NCBI RefSeq assembly: GCF_001949145.1
Contig: NW_019091621.1
Location: 144,283-208,282 of the forward strand
Source: Acanthaster planci
Taxonomy: Eukaryota > Echinodermata > Asteroidea > Valvatida > Acanthasteridae
DNA length: 64,000 nt
Direction of reading: 5' to 3'
The position numbers and the translations under genes were made by a program. Positions within the stretch are counted from its first letter, which is position 1; the number at the start of each line of letters is the position of its first letter. Positions 1 to 28,699 of the stretch are shown here, piece by piece. The notes beneath the pieces are model-generated. The model saw only the letters and a list, made by a program, of their open reading frames with translations, did not search any database and was not told the origin of the DNA.

Positions 1-3000
1 GTTAAGTAACAATAGTCTGGAATGTGTATAGGGATTGGACATGTTGGGGGGTACCCCTCGGTCTCATTTCTTGCTGGGTATACGCAAATGGCTTTTTATA
101 AAAACACGTTCTATTTCAGCATTAAATGGGGTGTAACTTGCCAGACGAATTTGGTTTTTTCCCTCAGGGTTTACAAACTCCTAATAGGCAGTAGCTCAAA
201 AGTTTAACTTTATCTATGACCCTCGTTATAAGCGTAACATCTTCCAAGCCTATTGACAAGAATATACTGTAAAAATCAGTGCTCTGGATATTCTTGTCAA
301 TATTCTGATCACAGTGCTACGCAGCCTTCCATATTTACCTTCCAAGCCTGTCGTTCTAAATAAAATATTCAGGGGACTTAAAAACAAAAACAATCGGAAG
401 AACTTCTGAGCAAGACGTTTTTGAATTTCTTAGATTTGCATGCAGATAAGTCAGGTTGTCGTTAAGCTCGATGCAATAATCATTCACCTCATTGTCAATC
501 AAAATTAATATGTAAGCCTACGTAGGCCTATACAAGAATAGCTCCCATCCATACTGCACACATTTCATAATGTACGAAGCCGTTTTCAAGTTACAAGTGC
601 ACGTGATTTGGTGGATCGCCGGCACTTTCAAGTTGAAAGCTGTCTTATTGAATATAAAGAAACTTCAACTTACTTCTTATTACGTACAACTTCCGATCAA
701 CCTTGCCTGTGAACATGTTAATCTGGTATTTGGCGGGGTCCTTTGTAAATTCAAAGGTATCTGGACACGGATGGAAAGCAACGATGATTTGAATTACGTT
801 AACAACATTCGCAACAGGGTCACATTCCTCAAAATACATTCCTCAAAATTTGCTTCACATCAGGGCAATCTCAGCATTTACTCGTTTGACCAGCCCCATT
901 TCTCTACAATATAATTCGTGACTAAATTTGAGAAGCGCAAGCCCATCACACACAGAAACATGACGTAACTACCATTGAGTCCCCCCCTAGAGCTCCAATT
1001 GTCTCTGTAAACCTTCGGCATTCATGTACAAGTAGACACATTTACATACACTGTAACAAACATTATCTGCTTGAATTCTGCTTGACTACGTAAAACTTGC
1101 ACGTGCCCACTTCATGCCTATTGATAAATGTGTCAAACATTTGTATTGTAAGAATGAACAGCAACGACTCTATGGGAGAGTTGTCCAGCCAATACGTACG
1201 CATATACACCTCCCCAGCGGCCTTCTCCTGGAAGCAGTGGACGCATCGTGCATTTTCGTCATCACACTCCATGGTCTCGTAATAAAGACCCTATCCGAGA
1301 AAAATAGACAGTGTGATTTCGATCATGCGTGGTGCGATGGGCAACATGACACACTGACAGTCCGTCAGGAGCTGAGTGTATGGAAATTAAACTAGGGGCT
1401 GTTGTACGAGTAGGCCTACAACTGCTGACTCCATCGCTTTTATGAAACATCCTACACGTCCTAGCAATGGTACCGCTCACTTGCTGTCAATCCACCACAT
1501 TCTAATTAAATCGTACCATGATCTCAAAAGCTAAGACAAAAAGTACACCAAAGACAAAACGGTAGTGCAGCAAAATGGCATCGCACCACAGATGAAATAT
1601 TTAAAAATGGAATCACAGATAGGAAGTATTTAAAGTACGAGAATATTACCCAAAGAGAATGTCGAATTTTGGACTAATTTCATTGCGAAATCCATGTCTT
1701 GATTCAGCCATCAACAGCGGAAAAGTGTTTCTGGAAGTTTTGTCCACAAAGGCTACTGGTACAATTTCCAGGGCCCTATAAAATAAAACCGGTCTTACCA
1801 AATTGCTCATGGCGGGATCATTACTGGGCTTCCAGAGTGCAGAGACGTGGCAAAAGAGAACCAGGCACAAAACAGCAGCAGCTGAACCCCACATATTGAC
1901 GGGTAATATTCCGGTGGTGTGGCGGATGAGAGACACAAAAACCTTCCACTGGTTATCGGCGCAGTCCCGCTTGCTTTTTATACCTACCGCGTATGCGCAT
2001 ACAGTTATGAAATTAAAGAAATGCTAATTGGACACTGAACATTTCACCGAGCATGCGTGTTCCGATCATAAAACCTGCTACCGTTGTATTAGAAGTATCC
2101 AGTTTTCAGTTCGCAATTTTTGCTTCAGGTTACGCCTTTTAAGAAATATGTGGTTCCAAAATATTTATATATATTTTTCCCTTGGAAGTTTGATATGCAA
2201 ATTCAATACGTCATAGTTAGTTTTGTGCCTAAATCAAAGTGTGTGTGTCTTTTTTTTACTTAAATAATGTTCTGGTGATGGGTTCTTCCCAGTATCACCT
2301 GAGAAACACAGGACTTTTCTCGAAACCATAAATGCCGGAAAGCTGTTCTTCAAACATGACAATGAGAACTAGGTTATCAAAGGTATTAGTAGAACATTCA
2401 CCATAGATATCTAAAACACGGAGAAACACCGTTTTAAATTAGTTGAACATGAACAATTCGGTTGTGCAGCAGATCAATGCAAGGCGAGAGAAAGAAAGTT
2501 GGCCTAATGTTGATGGAACTTTAAACTTTTAACTTGCTGTTGTTCCCCCTTCCCATCCTAAAAAGTGGGCTTTTGATAAATTTTTACGCATAATAGAGCA
2601 TTTCAACTTATTTTGTTACTTTTTTTTTTTACGTCTTTCGTGACATCGGGCAGCAGCTGAACAGATCCGCTACCGAGCATCGAAGCACGTTAAATTCTTG
2701 CAGACCATTCTCTGATCTAGACAACGATCACTCTTTGACTTTAGGAATTGGCGTACGTTCGGCCATAAAAATTTGCAATTCCTGTGCAATAAAACGTTGT
2801 ATAATAACAAAAAGAAACCGCACTTCGCCGATCATGCGGAAATTTCTGCACATATATTTTTGTCTCCCTCATGTATTAATTATTTGAGACTGAATGCAAC
2901 TGGAATATGGCTATCAAATTTGCATCTTTATGGCTCAGTTGTACTTTGCATTAATAATTCCATTCAGTCACGTGAATGTGTGCCGGCGACCACTGAGATG

Positions 3001-6000
3001 GGGAATGACTTTTCGTCCCAATACTCGAAAAGCGTGAGGGATTGTTAGACACCACAAGACACTAGAGGGTGCTGTTCGTAATACAAATGTACACCTTCCG
3101 TATACTTAAGCCCTTGGCCATACGACAAACGGCTTCATTAAAGCATCTGCATCTTTTCCCCCTTTTTTGTATTGCCGCATATTTTTTGGTTGTTGGCGGG
3201 TTAAAAAAATACCTCTCAGCCCGAAAAAGTACGGGCGGGGGTTAATCCAATAGCCCATGCCCCAATCAAAAAATGAGGGGATTATACCCCTACGCTGCTG
3301 GAAGTTATACCCCAGCAAAGAAGAATTAAATCATGAATTCATTCTTGTTTGTCTTATATTGGGGCATATCTCTGCAAGGCAAATTGAACTACATGAAAAA
3401 TGGCAATAAATAGCAGTTGGCTTTTTATGTTTAAAGGAAGCAAGCTAACTATCCTTAAAGCTCAAATGCTCATGCATACGGAACAATTTCTGTAACAGCA
3501 ATATAAACAAGATCTAAATACCTCTTGTCATTAGATATTAAAGTGGTAGCTTTTCTTTCTTAGAAAATCTTGTCAGCAAATACATTTTACAGAAGGTGCT
3601 GCTTTCTTTTGTTACACAAGGCATCACTTGTCAGAAGAGCACAAGAAAAAGTACAAAACGTCGTCTCACAGTTACCTCTCAGCAAAATTTTGGAAAAGAA
3701 AAATCATTTCAACTTACTAAACAAGCTACATAACACAATAAACAAGATAAAGTGGAACTTACTCCAAGAACACGTAGCAAAGTGTGATATTTGTTCACAG
3801 AGCAATACACAACTGCTCGGCCTATATTACGCTTTAGTTCACTAGTTTTGAAATTTCATTGGTATAAAAAGCAACATGTTGAAGTTTATCCCTTTTACTG
3901 CCGCAATTGAGTTGGAAAGTCAAAGTAAGATTCTAAAATCCCTTTCTACAGACTGAAAGTCATGCAAATCCTATTTCGTGTCTCCTTAAAATGACCTGTA
4001 TTTGCCTGCCCTAGTTTTGGCGACACATTACAAAGCTATCTCCATACAACGGCCTACCATTAGCAGCGTCATGTAGGTCGGGAAGGGGTATACACGTTTG
4101 CCTTAACCCCCCCCCCCAAGAAAAGGGGGGCACATTTTGAACACGATATGGCACAAATTTCTGGGGTTTTTTTCTTGGGTTTCTGACCCAACTGTTTTTC
4201 TTTTGCTGTATTTACTTCTGAACAGCCGACCTGGGAAAAAAGTCAGTCGATGGAGTCTGCTGAAGTACACGTACGCCTACACAATTACAGGGACACCGAT
4301 ACCGCATGGTTTGTAACCGAAGTGATTACTATGTTGATTAATTCAGTTGGGGTTCCAAGGCTGCACTGTAAACCAACGTTGAGTTTTATTGTCTTTTTGT
4401 GTATTCTTGAATATCCGATGAGGAATACATCGAAACAATAGCCAAGGCTTACCGCATAATCTCGGCATAATCATCCACCTGAATTTGTTGAGCATCCTCT
4501 CACCGCTGAGTGATGGAAAGATTTTGGGACAAACAAGCAGCACATTGTACTTTACCCCCAAAATATCATTTTCCTGCACATTTGCTATCTATCTTGTAAA
4601 AAGTCGTCATGTTTGCCTTAAAATTGCTCATAATTATACCACACATGCCTTTAAAAAATCATCCACAGTAAAAAAAACTTTAGATAGAGTAATTTTCAGA
4701 AATGCTCATTATAATCCAGTCATCGTGAGAGCTTGTTATTCCTTACAAAATCAGCATTTTTAAAAATCATCTACTGTTGATCAGCGTGTATAGCAGCTAG
4801 CAAGGTTTTATTAACATGTGATTTTTACTTATTAATGTAGGTTAGAATTATTTATGTTTGCAAAGTGAAGAGATCTGTAATTAAGTTAATCTTTCGCTTT
4901 CGTACCTCCAACTTTATTGAAAGCAAAATTTTGTTCATTTTTAGAGTACAACCATTACCTCACATAGGCCAAATAAGGACCTTATAAACGATAAAAGATA
5001 TCCAATATTATACACCTATAGTTTTACGATTGGGCCGTGGAAATTGATGAAAAATAACATGAATGAAATATTACAGTTTTCAAACTTTGTTACATAAACT
5101 AAAACTCGAATGCCTCATAACGAACTGTACAAATTAGAGTATAAAGAATAGGTCGTTTCTTCATATCGATAAGGCTTATATAATTTGGCTATGACTTCTG
5201 CTTTCTAATTTGTTATGAAGTAAATACGTTTGACTTTCATCTGAAAAACAAGAAAAAGCTAATGCTGAAATTTAATATTAAATAAATACAAACATAAAAC
5301 ACGATGTTTGAACAGACATTTACATCAAGAATTTTCAAAGCAACATACTAGAAATTTTCCAAAGAACTATTCACAGTGCGTATAACTTTGTCAGAAATAA
5401 ACCCCTCTAGAAACGTACACGTGTATATATAGAAGTGATGCCGATGTACAGTACGTATTAATAAATCTGCACTGCAAAAACTCCGTTGTTAAAGTTACCC
5501 CCCAACGTTATCAGAGAACTATACACCAGCATTTTTCACTGATGTTAAAAATTTGGGGTTAATTGGTGTTACTTTTAACATCCTCCAGTGTATTGTAACA
5601 CCTATAGGTGTGCAAAGTAACACCAGCAGTGTTAAAGTAACACCCTCTGGTGTGGTCATCTGATAACACCAAAAAGTGTTGATGTTAAACAGAGTTTTTA
5701 GAGTGTGGCTTCACAGTACGAATAACAGTACTTGCTCGGGGAAAACAAGTCTAAATTCCACAAGAACGCGGTGGATGATTATTAATGAATGCTCAAAGGA
5801 TCATCAAATTGGAAGGTTAAAGTGTGATTTAAAACAAAATTGACTGATAAAAACAATCCTTATGTTACAAAATAAGCTATTTATCCCGCAAAAATAAAAA
5901 AGAGAGCTTCAGGTGGAATGGACTATGCCTTAAAATATAAAAAGGATTAAATACCTGAAAATGTTTTCGCACAAACTGAATAATAAGATAAGAATGTGAT

Positions 6001-7299
6001 TAGCGGAAATTCAAAACGTCTCTGTGCGTGTATGATTCATCAAATCGAGGGGAAAACAGCCTCGTCATTTACTGCAACTCAGCGCAACAGCACAGTCAAT
6101 GTAGCACATGTGTTTGAATATAGTAACCAGTTGCCTTGTGTGAAACTGAACTGTACTACGGCAACAGTGACGAAACAGTTTTAAAAGTTGGGGGGGCAAG
6201 CCCCGGTAATTAGACTGAAAAGTCAAAATTATGAAGTTGCAATACCCCCAACGGCTGGCTGGCCCATAAAGTGGGGGGGGGGCAAAATAACTATTCTTGA
6301 AAGGTAGAGGGCAACACCCCCCCCCCCCCCATTTCCGCCGCCTGTACGTTCACCTGGTAATGTATGATAAATAGTGCGTACCCGCATCTGATAGGATTTC
6401 AAAACAGCAGCTGCAGCTGAAAATTGCAGTTCGAGGTAGGTTTCGTTCAAAACGTAAGGAGCAAGCCGTGGTACCAAGCCCTCTATTGGCATTATTAGGC
6501 CAGCTCGCTTCCTCTTACACGTGATGAGAGTGCATTACGTTTGAAACACTTGCATTGTACGAGTATCGACTACTGACATCTACAGTCAAGAGTATGTTCA
6601 CTCACTGCAGTCCTTCCTGAACATATTTTTTTATCTGCAGTCAGATGCGAACAGCGCCATCATCGTACGTTCCAGAGCCCATGAGATCGACGCGCATGTT
6701 CGAAACGAAACCCGAGTTGTTCTGCACAGCTCTCAATTCACGAGCCTTTTCTTGCGTTTAGTCACAGCGTCACCAAACTGTCGGGCAACAAGGCTCAAAA
6801 CGCTTCTTACATTTACATACTTTTAACTGGGCCTATAAACAGAACACATAATTTGTAATTTTTTTCAGGTGCCTTATCTTGCTGGAAGCTGTTCATCATA
6901 CCGAACAGTCTTGTTCAGTGCTCATAGTGACAACCAGTGTTTCCTCTGTTGAGAGAAAGCAGAAATTGACATCGGAAATAGTTAGCAGTAGCTGCAAATG
7001 TGACCTTCGATGTGAATCCTCAAGTTTCATGGAAAAAAACTACAATGCCGAAAAAATATTACAAATTCTAAATTCTTTGCACGTTATTTTTCCTATCCAT
7101 GGGTTCCGGAAGCGCGCCATCGGGGGTCAACTTTCAGGCTCTATAATACCACACTCAGCGTTATTTATTTTGATCTATTCAAGGTAAGGAACCGATCACT
7201 GTTGTAATGTAAACATATCACGGTTACTTTTGAGAGGCTACCGTGTTCAATAGAATGAATGAAAATCGGTACATGTAAAATGCATTGTTTAATAATTAC
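1..7299. other. 3' side of the SLC6 gene; no clear gene
   Basis: Should contain the last SLC6 intron, terminal exon and 3' UTR. A weak terminal-exon candidate is on the minus strand near 5251, where a pyrimidine-rich acceptor (TTGTTTTTCAG) is followed by a short frame ending in TAG after 11 codons; nothing conserved supports it. Otherwise AT-rich DNA, poly-C/G tracts (4108-4132, 6270-6330) and one MITE-like element at 5470-5705. Confidence 0.5.
5470..5705. mobile_element. CACTG-type MITE, copy 1
   Basis: 236 bp with inverted ends CACTGCAAAAACTC and GAGTTTTTAGAGTG. The interior is built from repeated GTGTTA/TAACAC words in both orientations. Two related copies lie in introns of the SLC6 gene. 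No coding capacity; probably a non-autonomous DNA transposon. Confidence 0.65.
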
Positions 7300-22168
<14,869 letters not shown>

Positions 22169-22378
22169 TCACCTCACTTGAGTGTTCCGGCTGCACTGAG
22201 CAAATACAAAAGGGAATTTGGGATCATTGTGGGAAATGCCTATTGCATTATAGCTATAGGCACTTTAAAGAAAACATACGACACAATTTCCCGTCGCCCC
22301 CCCCCCCGTGCTCCCCACTGGGGGAAAAACAGATGAATGGTTATTGAACAAGGCTAACAAAAACCACACCACTGAAAG

Positions 22379-22493
22379 CTGGTGCCCCCATGAGATGCTG
22401 GTGCCCCCATGAGACGCTGGTGCCCCCATGAGACGCTGGTGCCCCCATGAGACGCTGGTGCCCCCATGAGACGCTGGTGCCCCCATGAGACGC
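22379..22493. repeat. 19-bp minisatellite, six copies
   Basis: Unit CTGGTGCCCCCATGAGACG repeated six times with one base change in the first copy; a truncated seventh follows. Units are adjacent with no spacers. Next to it is a C-tract and AAATTCCAGCTTCGCCACTG, which looks like a DNA-transposon end. Confidence 0.9.
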
Positions 22494-25400
22494 TCGTGCC
22501 CTCTTTGTGCCCCCCCCCCCTTAGTAAAATTCCAGCTTCGCCACTGCATCATAATCCAGATCCCCTTCATTTCTTATATTGTCGTTTTTCCTAGGAAGGA
22601 ATCTGTTAGGTCAAATCAATTATCTTATTTTATATCTACTTCGAGCTTTTTCTATTTGATACTGGTCCATCTTGCTCAGGCAGATACGATGAATGTTTTT
22701 CCCGTTATTTTATGTTATTTCTTCCATACCCCTCCCGCAAGTTCCCTTTTAATAATCACTTTGTTCAGGTGGCATTGGCACGTAATTTCTGTATTCCCCA
22801 CTCCATTTGTTTCTGAGTAATCTGGACTCACGTTTCAACCTGCACAGCTCGAAGGGCTTGAATCGCTGTGAGTCTGAGTGGCAACACGGAGGTGAAATGT
22901 CTGGGAACAACCCGGGGCTGCGCATATATTTTTTTACTGAGGGGTATTAAAACAATCATTTTCGATGACTTTGAACACCTCCGCACTACCTCAGCGTCAC
23001 TAAGTGGCAGTTTTGTATATGACACAACTTTTGTCCTTCGACAACTCAAGTAGGACCCAGTCTGAAAATCCATGAGTGTCTTTTCTTTGCACGTGATGCT
23101 GACCAACAAAATGTGGGAAATCTTATTTTTACAACAAACACCCAGACACCTTTCAGCTATAGTACAACATGCACACAGTCCTGCGTGGCAATGGTATTGG
23201 ATTGCCAGCTGAGTTTGCACCTTACACTTCACAAAATCGAAGTGCAAGTTCATAACTGGCCAAACAGCGCGGGAGCGATTTCTTACAAGCATTGTAAAGG
23301 AAAGGCCTAACCTCTCGTGAACATCGGAACAGCAGCGGAGATGGGTCGGAAGGAGTGGGGGCGTGCGGGGGAGGAACGCCCACAGTAGTCACAACAATCG
23401 ACGATCACGATAGGCCTACATCGATTTCAGAGAAGGGTCACGAAAGTGTGTCGGGTGAATGCTCACTCGCCCGGCAATTCGGTGGAAATGTAGGGTTTGC
23501 GTGACATTAATTGCTTGGAAACACCTTTGTGTAACGCTCTACTCCGCTCAAATGCGTAAACACTATTTGAGGCCCCGCATTTGACAATGTAATTTTGTAA
23601 CATTCTAATAAAGCTCTTCTTGACATAATCAAGAGGGCGCTATTCTTGTGATGGCATTGAAGGGCGTTACTGGTCATTATATGTTCCAGTTTCCATTTAC
23701 ATTGGAAACTCAACATGTTCTGGGTAAAAACATTTTTGCGGACCATAGACTAAGACTTGAATCTTGACTTGAAGCTCGACGCACATCATTACGGATCCGC
23801 GCGAGCAACCACGTTACACCTCATACGGTTCCGTTTTATATTCAGCAACGTGAAAGTCAGTTATAATATTATCCAGTCAAACATTTTGGTTACAATAAAA
23901 CATGATAACCGTCTGTTTTTATGGAGACTGTCATTTTTAATTATGCATTTTCAATTATGCAACTTAGCTAGACTGCACGGTTGACATAAGGAGCGAATTC
24001 CAATACTCGACTTCGGCTTCATTTTTATTACTACCGGACTTTGAGGTTGTAAGCGCAATAGTAAGTCTGATAGTGCCACAAAACACCAAGTAAGATACAA
24101 AATAGCCAAACATTACAATATTTCAATATAAGTTTAACGCTTCAGGCCAACAATCGGAGATTGGTTTCGTAGACGAAGCCTGAGACGGAGACAAAGTTGA
24201 GTATTGGAAAACGGCCTAGGTATCGAGTCCTGCGGAGTGCCTTTTTTTTATAACACAACATGATTTGGAAATCCGACTTGAACAAAGGCTGTAATGCTGG
24301 GTTCTCGATTTTTCTTAAGTCCAACATTTCAGCAGGGGAAGCTTCCACGAGGCGTGAAGACTAGCCTCCTTCCAGGCCGGCCATAAAACCAATTTTCCCC
24401 AGAAGGTGCACGTTTTATCCCCAACTTTTCTGGATTACAAGATATTGCTCCCGGGAGATCAAGGCGTTGAACGCACACCATTTTCGTTCACGTTATATAG
24501 ATCCGGTGGAATCGGTCGCGAAAACATCCAGTGTAAAATCTGATTTCATCCAGTCTGTACCCTCGATGGCCCAGCAGACCGTCAACCGGTCGAATTGGAA
24601 AGTGTGAAACCCAGGGTTTTACTGTTATAAACATTAAGCAGTCATGGTCAAACCAAGCAAAATTGATCAATTGAGTTGATCTATTGGGCTTAAATTTATT
24701 GTGGTCTCACACGGCGCGTAATGTTACAGGCTCCCGTTCACCGTTGGACAAAAGACGCTCTCGTTTTCACGTAGTTTGGTTAGGTAAAGGTCACAACATT
24801 TTGTGTGTGAGGGTCAATGTAAACCAGTGATTCAAAAGAATCGTTTGTTGTCAGTGCGATTTCTTTTCGTCACTAAACTTATAAAGCGGTTTATTTTGGT
24901 AAATTTTGCTGTGAGAAACGCACCCAATACGTCTGATATTTTTATCTGAAAATTCGAAGAGGAGGCCTATAGCCTACTGTCCCTCATTGCCTATGTGGAG
25001 CCTATACCGCCGGTAGTAGAACGGGAAAGAGATTTCAAATCAATCTGCCATCCCTCAGTCTGACATGCAGCCTGTCTGCCGTTTTTGTCCATGTTGTGAT
25101 GTTCAGAGCAACTATACAAGTGCACTGTATTGGGTCAACGCAAACACTATGCAGGTACTGTCAAAAGGCACTTTCATTCATTGCTGTAATATGGATTTAC
25201 GTAGCAGTATACTAAGGAACAATGCAAATCGACATCGTGCAACATTAGTTTGCAGACGTTCCATGCAGGCCCCTACTTTAAAGGAATTTGAATAATATAA
25301 ATAAGCATAAAAACACTATAGGTCTAGTAAACCGAGTATGGCTTCATGAAGACACTCCTACCTGACTGTAGGGCCGGCAGTCCCGTCACCCAGGAAGAAT

Positions 25401-26573
25401 TATTGGTCACAATGAAGGGAAAAACCCTCCAAGTCTGGCGACCAAGGTTATTCAACGGCCGGTTTGGACAAGTTGTGCTGTCGTGAAATCAAAGAAAGTT
25501 CACTGCATCAACTGTGTATACGCACGGCGCCTACTTCAATGGCGCCACTTGAATGACTACACAAATATCAGTCCATAACCCCCTGTGCTTACATTTGTAC
25601 TTAGCGGTCCCAACTTTTGTTGACCTATTTTGAGCGTTCCATTTACAAAGGAAAGGGGAGCCACTTCTTTTCAAGGTTTAGGTTGCTATGGAAAAAAAGT
25701 AGGCCACAAACACCTGAAGAAAAGAAAGAAACGGCACCTCGGCGATTCAGTTGGGTTCGGCTAGTCCGGAACATGTTTAGTAACATCATTTTTCAAAGAT
25801 ATTTTGCAAACATTTATGTTCTCAAGTCACTTTTGAAAGGTTTGCTGATAAGTGATGGGAATCAGTGCCGTTGTAACCGAACTTTACCAGTAATCCTTTT
25901 TGAACATTTACATAAAGATCTCTCCTAAACATATTCAGCGATCACCTTGTTGATTTGATTTGATGATGGCTCCGTTATTTGACTGACACAGAGCAAACGC
26001 CTCTTCCAGAGACTAAACCAAATGTGGCACACAATGTCTACCCCTGCAGCAACGTGGCTTCGACTTGTCAGGCAATTAGTTGCGATAACAAAAGTTACTT
26101 ATGTAGGTTCTATCTAGCTAATGATCATGATCGTCACGGATACGGGCCGTCCATAAAGTACCGAGCATTGCCATGGTGTACAGTGGACTGTTTTTTTTTA
26201 ACGACAGTTTCCAGGGGTGTGTCTGCGATTTTCCAAGGGAGGGGGGTGAAAAAAACATTTTAGGGTTGCGGCCGTAAAATTAGGGAGGTTGGGTAACCGG
26301 AAGCAAAACTGTTGTTTTTTACGCCTTTGTCACAATGTATGGGGCCTCTTTTCTCTCCCTCCCTCCTCGTTTTCTTCCCTTCTTATTTATTTACATGTAT
26401 TTGCGAAAAGGGGGTCGTGCGCCCCCATGTCCCCTGGATTTGTCCCTGGTTTCTAGAGCAGGAAGGTTCCCTCGCTTCGATCTGAATGTCTAACCCAGTA
26501 GACCCTAATGGCAATAGTCACATTAGAGTATTTGCCTGACGAATCCCTCCGATGCTAGAACAAGATGGGCCCC

Positions 26574-26727
26574 ATGGTGTACTATTTACGACACACATTT
26601 CTGCCTCTCTCTAAGTCTCTTCCAAGGAGAGGCAACTTCTCGACACGACGGCCCGACGGCTCCCTCGCGTCGTGTCGTTGCGTCGCTTAGAGGGAGGCAG
26701 AAATGCGTGTCGTAACCAGTACACCAT
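26574..26727. mobile_element. Palindromic MITE-like element
   Basis: 154 bp whose two halves are reverse complements: ATGGTGTACT, ACGACAC and TTTCTGCCTC on the left, mirrored as GAGGCAGAAATGCGTGTCGT and AGTACACCAT on the right. No coding capacity. Flanking target duplication is not obvious. Confidence 0.6.
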
Positions 26728-28699
26728 ACGACCCAGATAACCTTGTCTATTCCAAGGGAACAAGTGCCGTGCACAACAACGCATCCAATGTATCTGTGAA
26801 TCAGAATTGTTTGTGTTCTTATTGATCCAATGAGCCACAGAAGCTCCATTTACAAGTAAATTGGAGGTTGATCAAGGGAGGACTCTGAACCATATTTTTA
26901 AAATCAACATTCGTCAATATTTATTCATATAAGAAATTTATATAAATGAAAAGGAATACTTTTTTTTACAAAAATGTTATTGATAAACTAGGAGCAAGTG
27001 AAACTTACATCCACGTGGTTCAATGAAAAGTGTCTGCATTTGCTTTCTAACCACTCTTCATCGCCATTTTACTTCGGTCTTGAGTTTTTACAAACATCTG
27101 AAGACAACTTAAATGTGTCTTACTTTGGACTTAAAATAGTTGGAAGAGGTTTTTACAACCCCAAAACAGCAGAAACAGACAAGTTGGGAACAGCATGTTT
27201 GCACGCTATTTTGCACACTTTGAGTCATCGTGGCAAGGGAGGGAGTCCGCGGCAGTACCTGTGCATTTTGCAGAGCGTTAGGTTTAACTTTTTCCTTTTT
27301 TCTCATCGTCAATCTGCTAGGATCAGCTTTCTAACCATGTTTACACATAGAAAAGAAGTGTAAAAGCAGTGTTTTCACCCCTCCATTAGTCTGGTAGTAT
27401 GCCCCACACCCGAGGGTGGGAAGTGTATAAAACGTCGGTATTTTATGAGTACGTATAGAGGGCCCCTTATTACGGTGGGTTATTGTCGCACCCTGGTGGA
27501 CTATCTTGTGCAACTTTCTCTACGTTCGTCCCCACCGCCTGCTGAGGACGCTCACTGAAGAAGGCTACTACTGTTGTTAAATGCATGGTAGTTCTGTTGA
27601 GCACGCACTAGGAGTTCATTTACAAAGAGTGAACGCGAGACATCACTCCGCGAGTGCGTGAAACATGCGTACAAAGTTCGAGTCATCAAGCGTCTGTAGC
27701 TGTGGCATGTTCCCTTCGAATTTTTTTTTGTGTGTGAATGCCAGTTGCCCTTTTTCCAGCACCCTGTGAGGGCCAAGGGAGGACAAAAAAAATTCGAGAG
27801 GGGGGATTTGGAAACTATTTCAACCCTGGCATTTCTGAAATTTTCTGTTGGGGAGGGGCATGGCCCAGGCTGCTGCCCCCTTCCGTCCTTGATACGGGCG
27901 GCTTGGACGAGTAGGTCTACGAGAGAAAACATTCTCCAACTGTTGAAAATGTTGCTGTTGAAAATAACTGCTTCTAAGGCTTGAAGATGAAGCAATAGCT
28001 CAAAGCGACATAACTTTGATATCTCGCACGGAATACAAGCCCGAACGAATTAGGAAGTCGTATGCATTTTCCAGTCCCCCCCTCCTTTCCAGACTGCACC
28101 TCTTCCCCTCCAGACTGTACAATATCCTGGTCAATACCATAATAGTCATCTAAACCGCGAAAAGACCGAATAACACACCAATTTTTTTTTATCATGTTTG
28201 TATTGTTCGTAAGGAAAATAAGTGATGAATGAACGGTTTTAAATGCCCCAAATTTACTCTAGTCTGGTTCCCTTCCCCAAAAGACCTCCATTGGTACGAA
28301 GTTGCTAATATCAAGGAACTGTCACGTCAGGAAATGGGACTACGTCTGGCCATGCCCATTCACTGAAAGTGAATCGTAAACTTATGTACATATTTGTCCT
28401 TCATTTAAGTTTAACCAGTTTAAATAATGTAAACAGGATCTCACTTAAAACTTTGTGGATTCATGAGTTTAATGAAAATCAGCGCTGTTCAATTGAAGTG
28501 TATCTTCATTTGTCTACATTCTCTTGTTAATTCAAAGAGACCATCCCTATTTTGAAGTTGACGAATCCACCACACGTGACTGCGCTCGCGGCAATTTGTT
28601 TTTTATCTAGTTCCTTAGTTGATGTGCCTGCAAGAGCAAAGATTTCCATTAATTTTTCGTCTGTAAGTCCCATTTTTTAGTCTCACAGATTGATTTGAA

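Noticed and set aside
22379-22493. Direct repeats that could be mistaken for a CRISPR array
   Set aside because: Units of 19 bp are adjacent with no spacers, and the DNA is clearly from an animal.
22828-23292. 154-aa minus-strand frame upstream of the SLC6 gene
   Set aside because: No domain, signal or partner exon recognised; a frame of this size can occur by chance in 64 kb.
27552-27995. 147-aa minus-strand frame
   Set aside because: Overlaps a C-rich, repeat-like stretch and shows no protein features.
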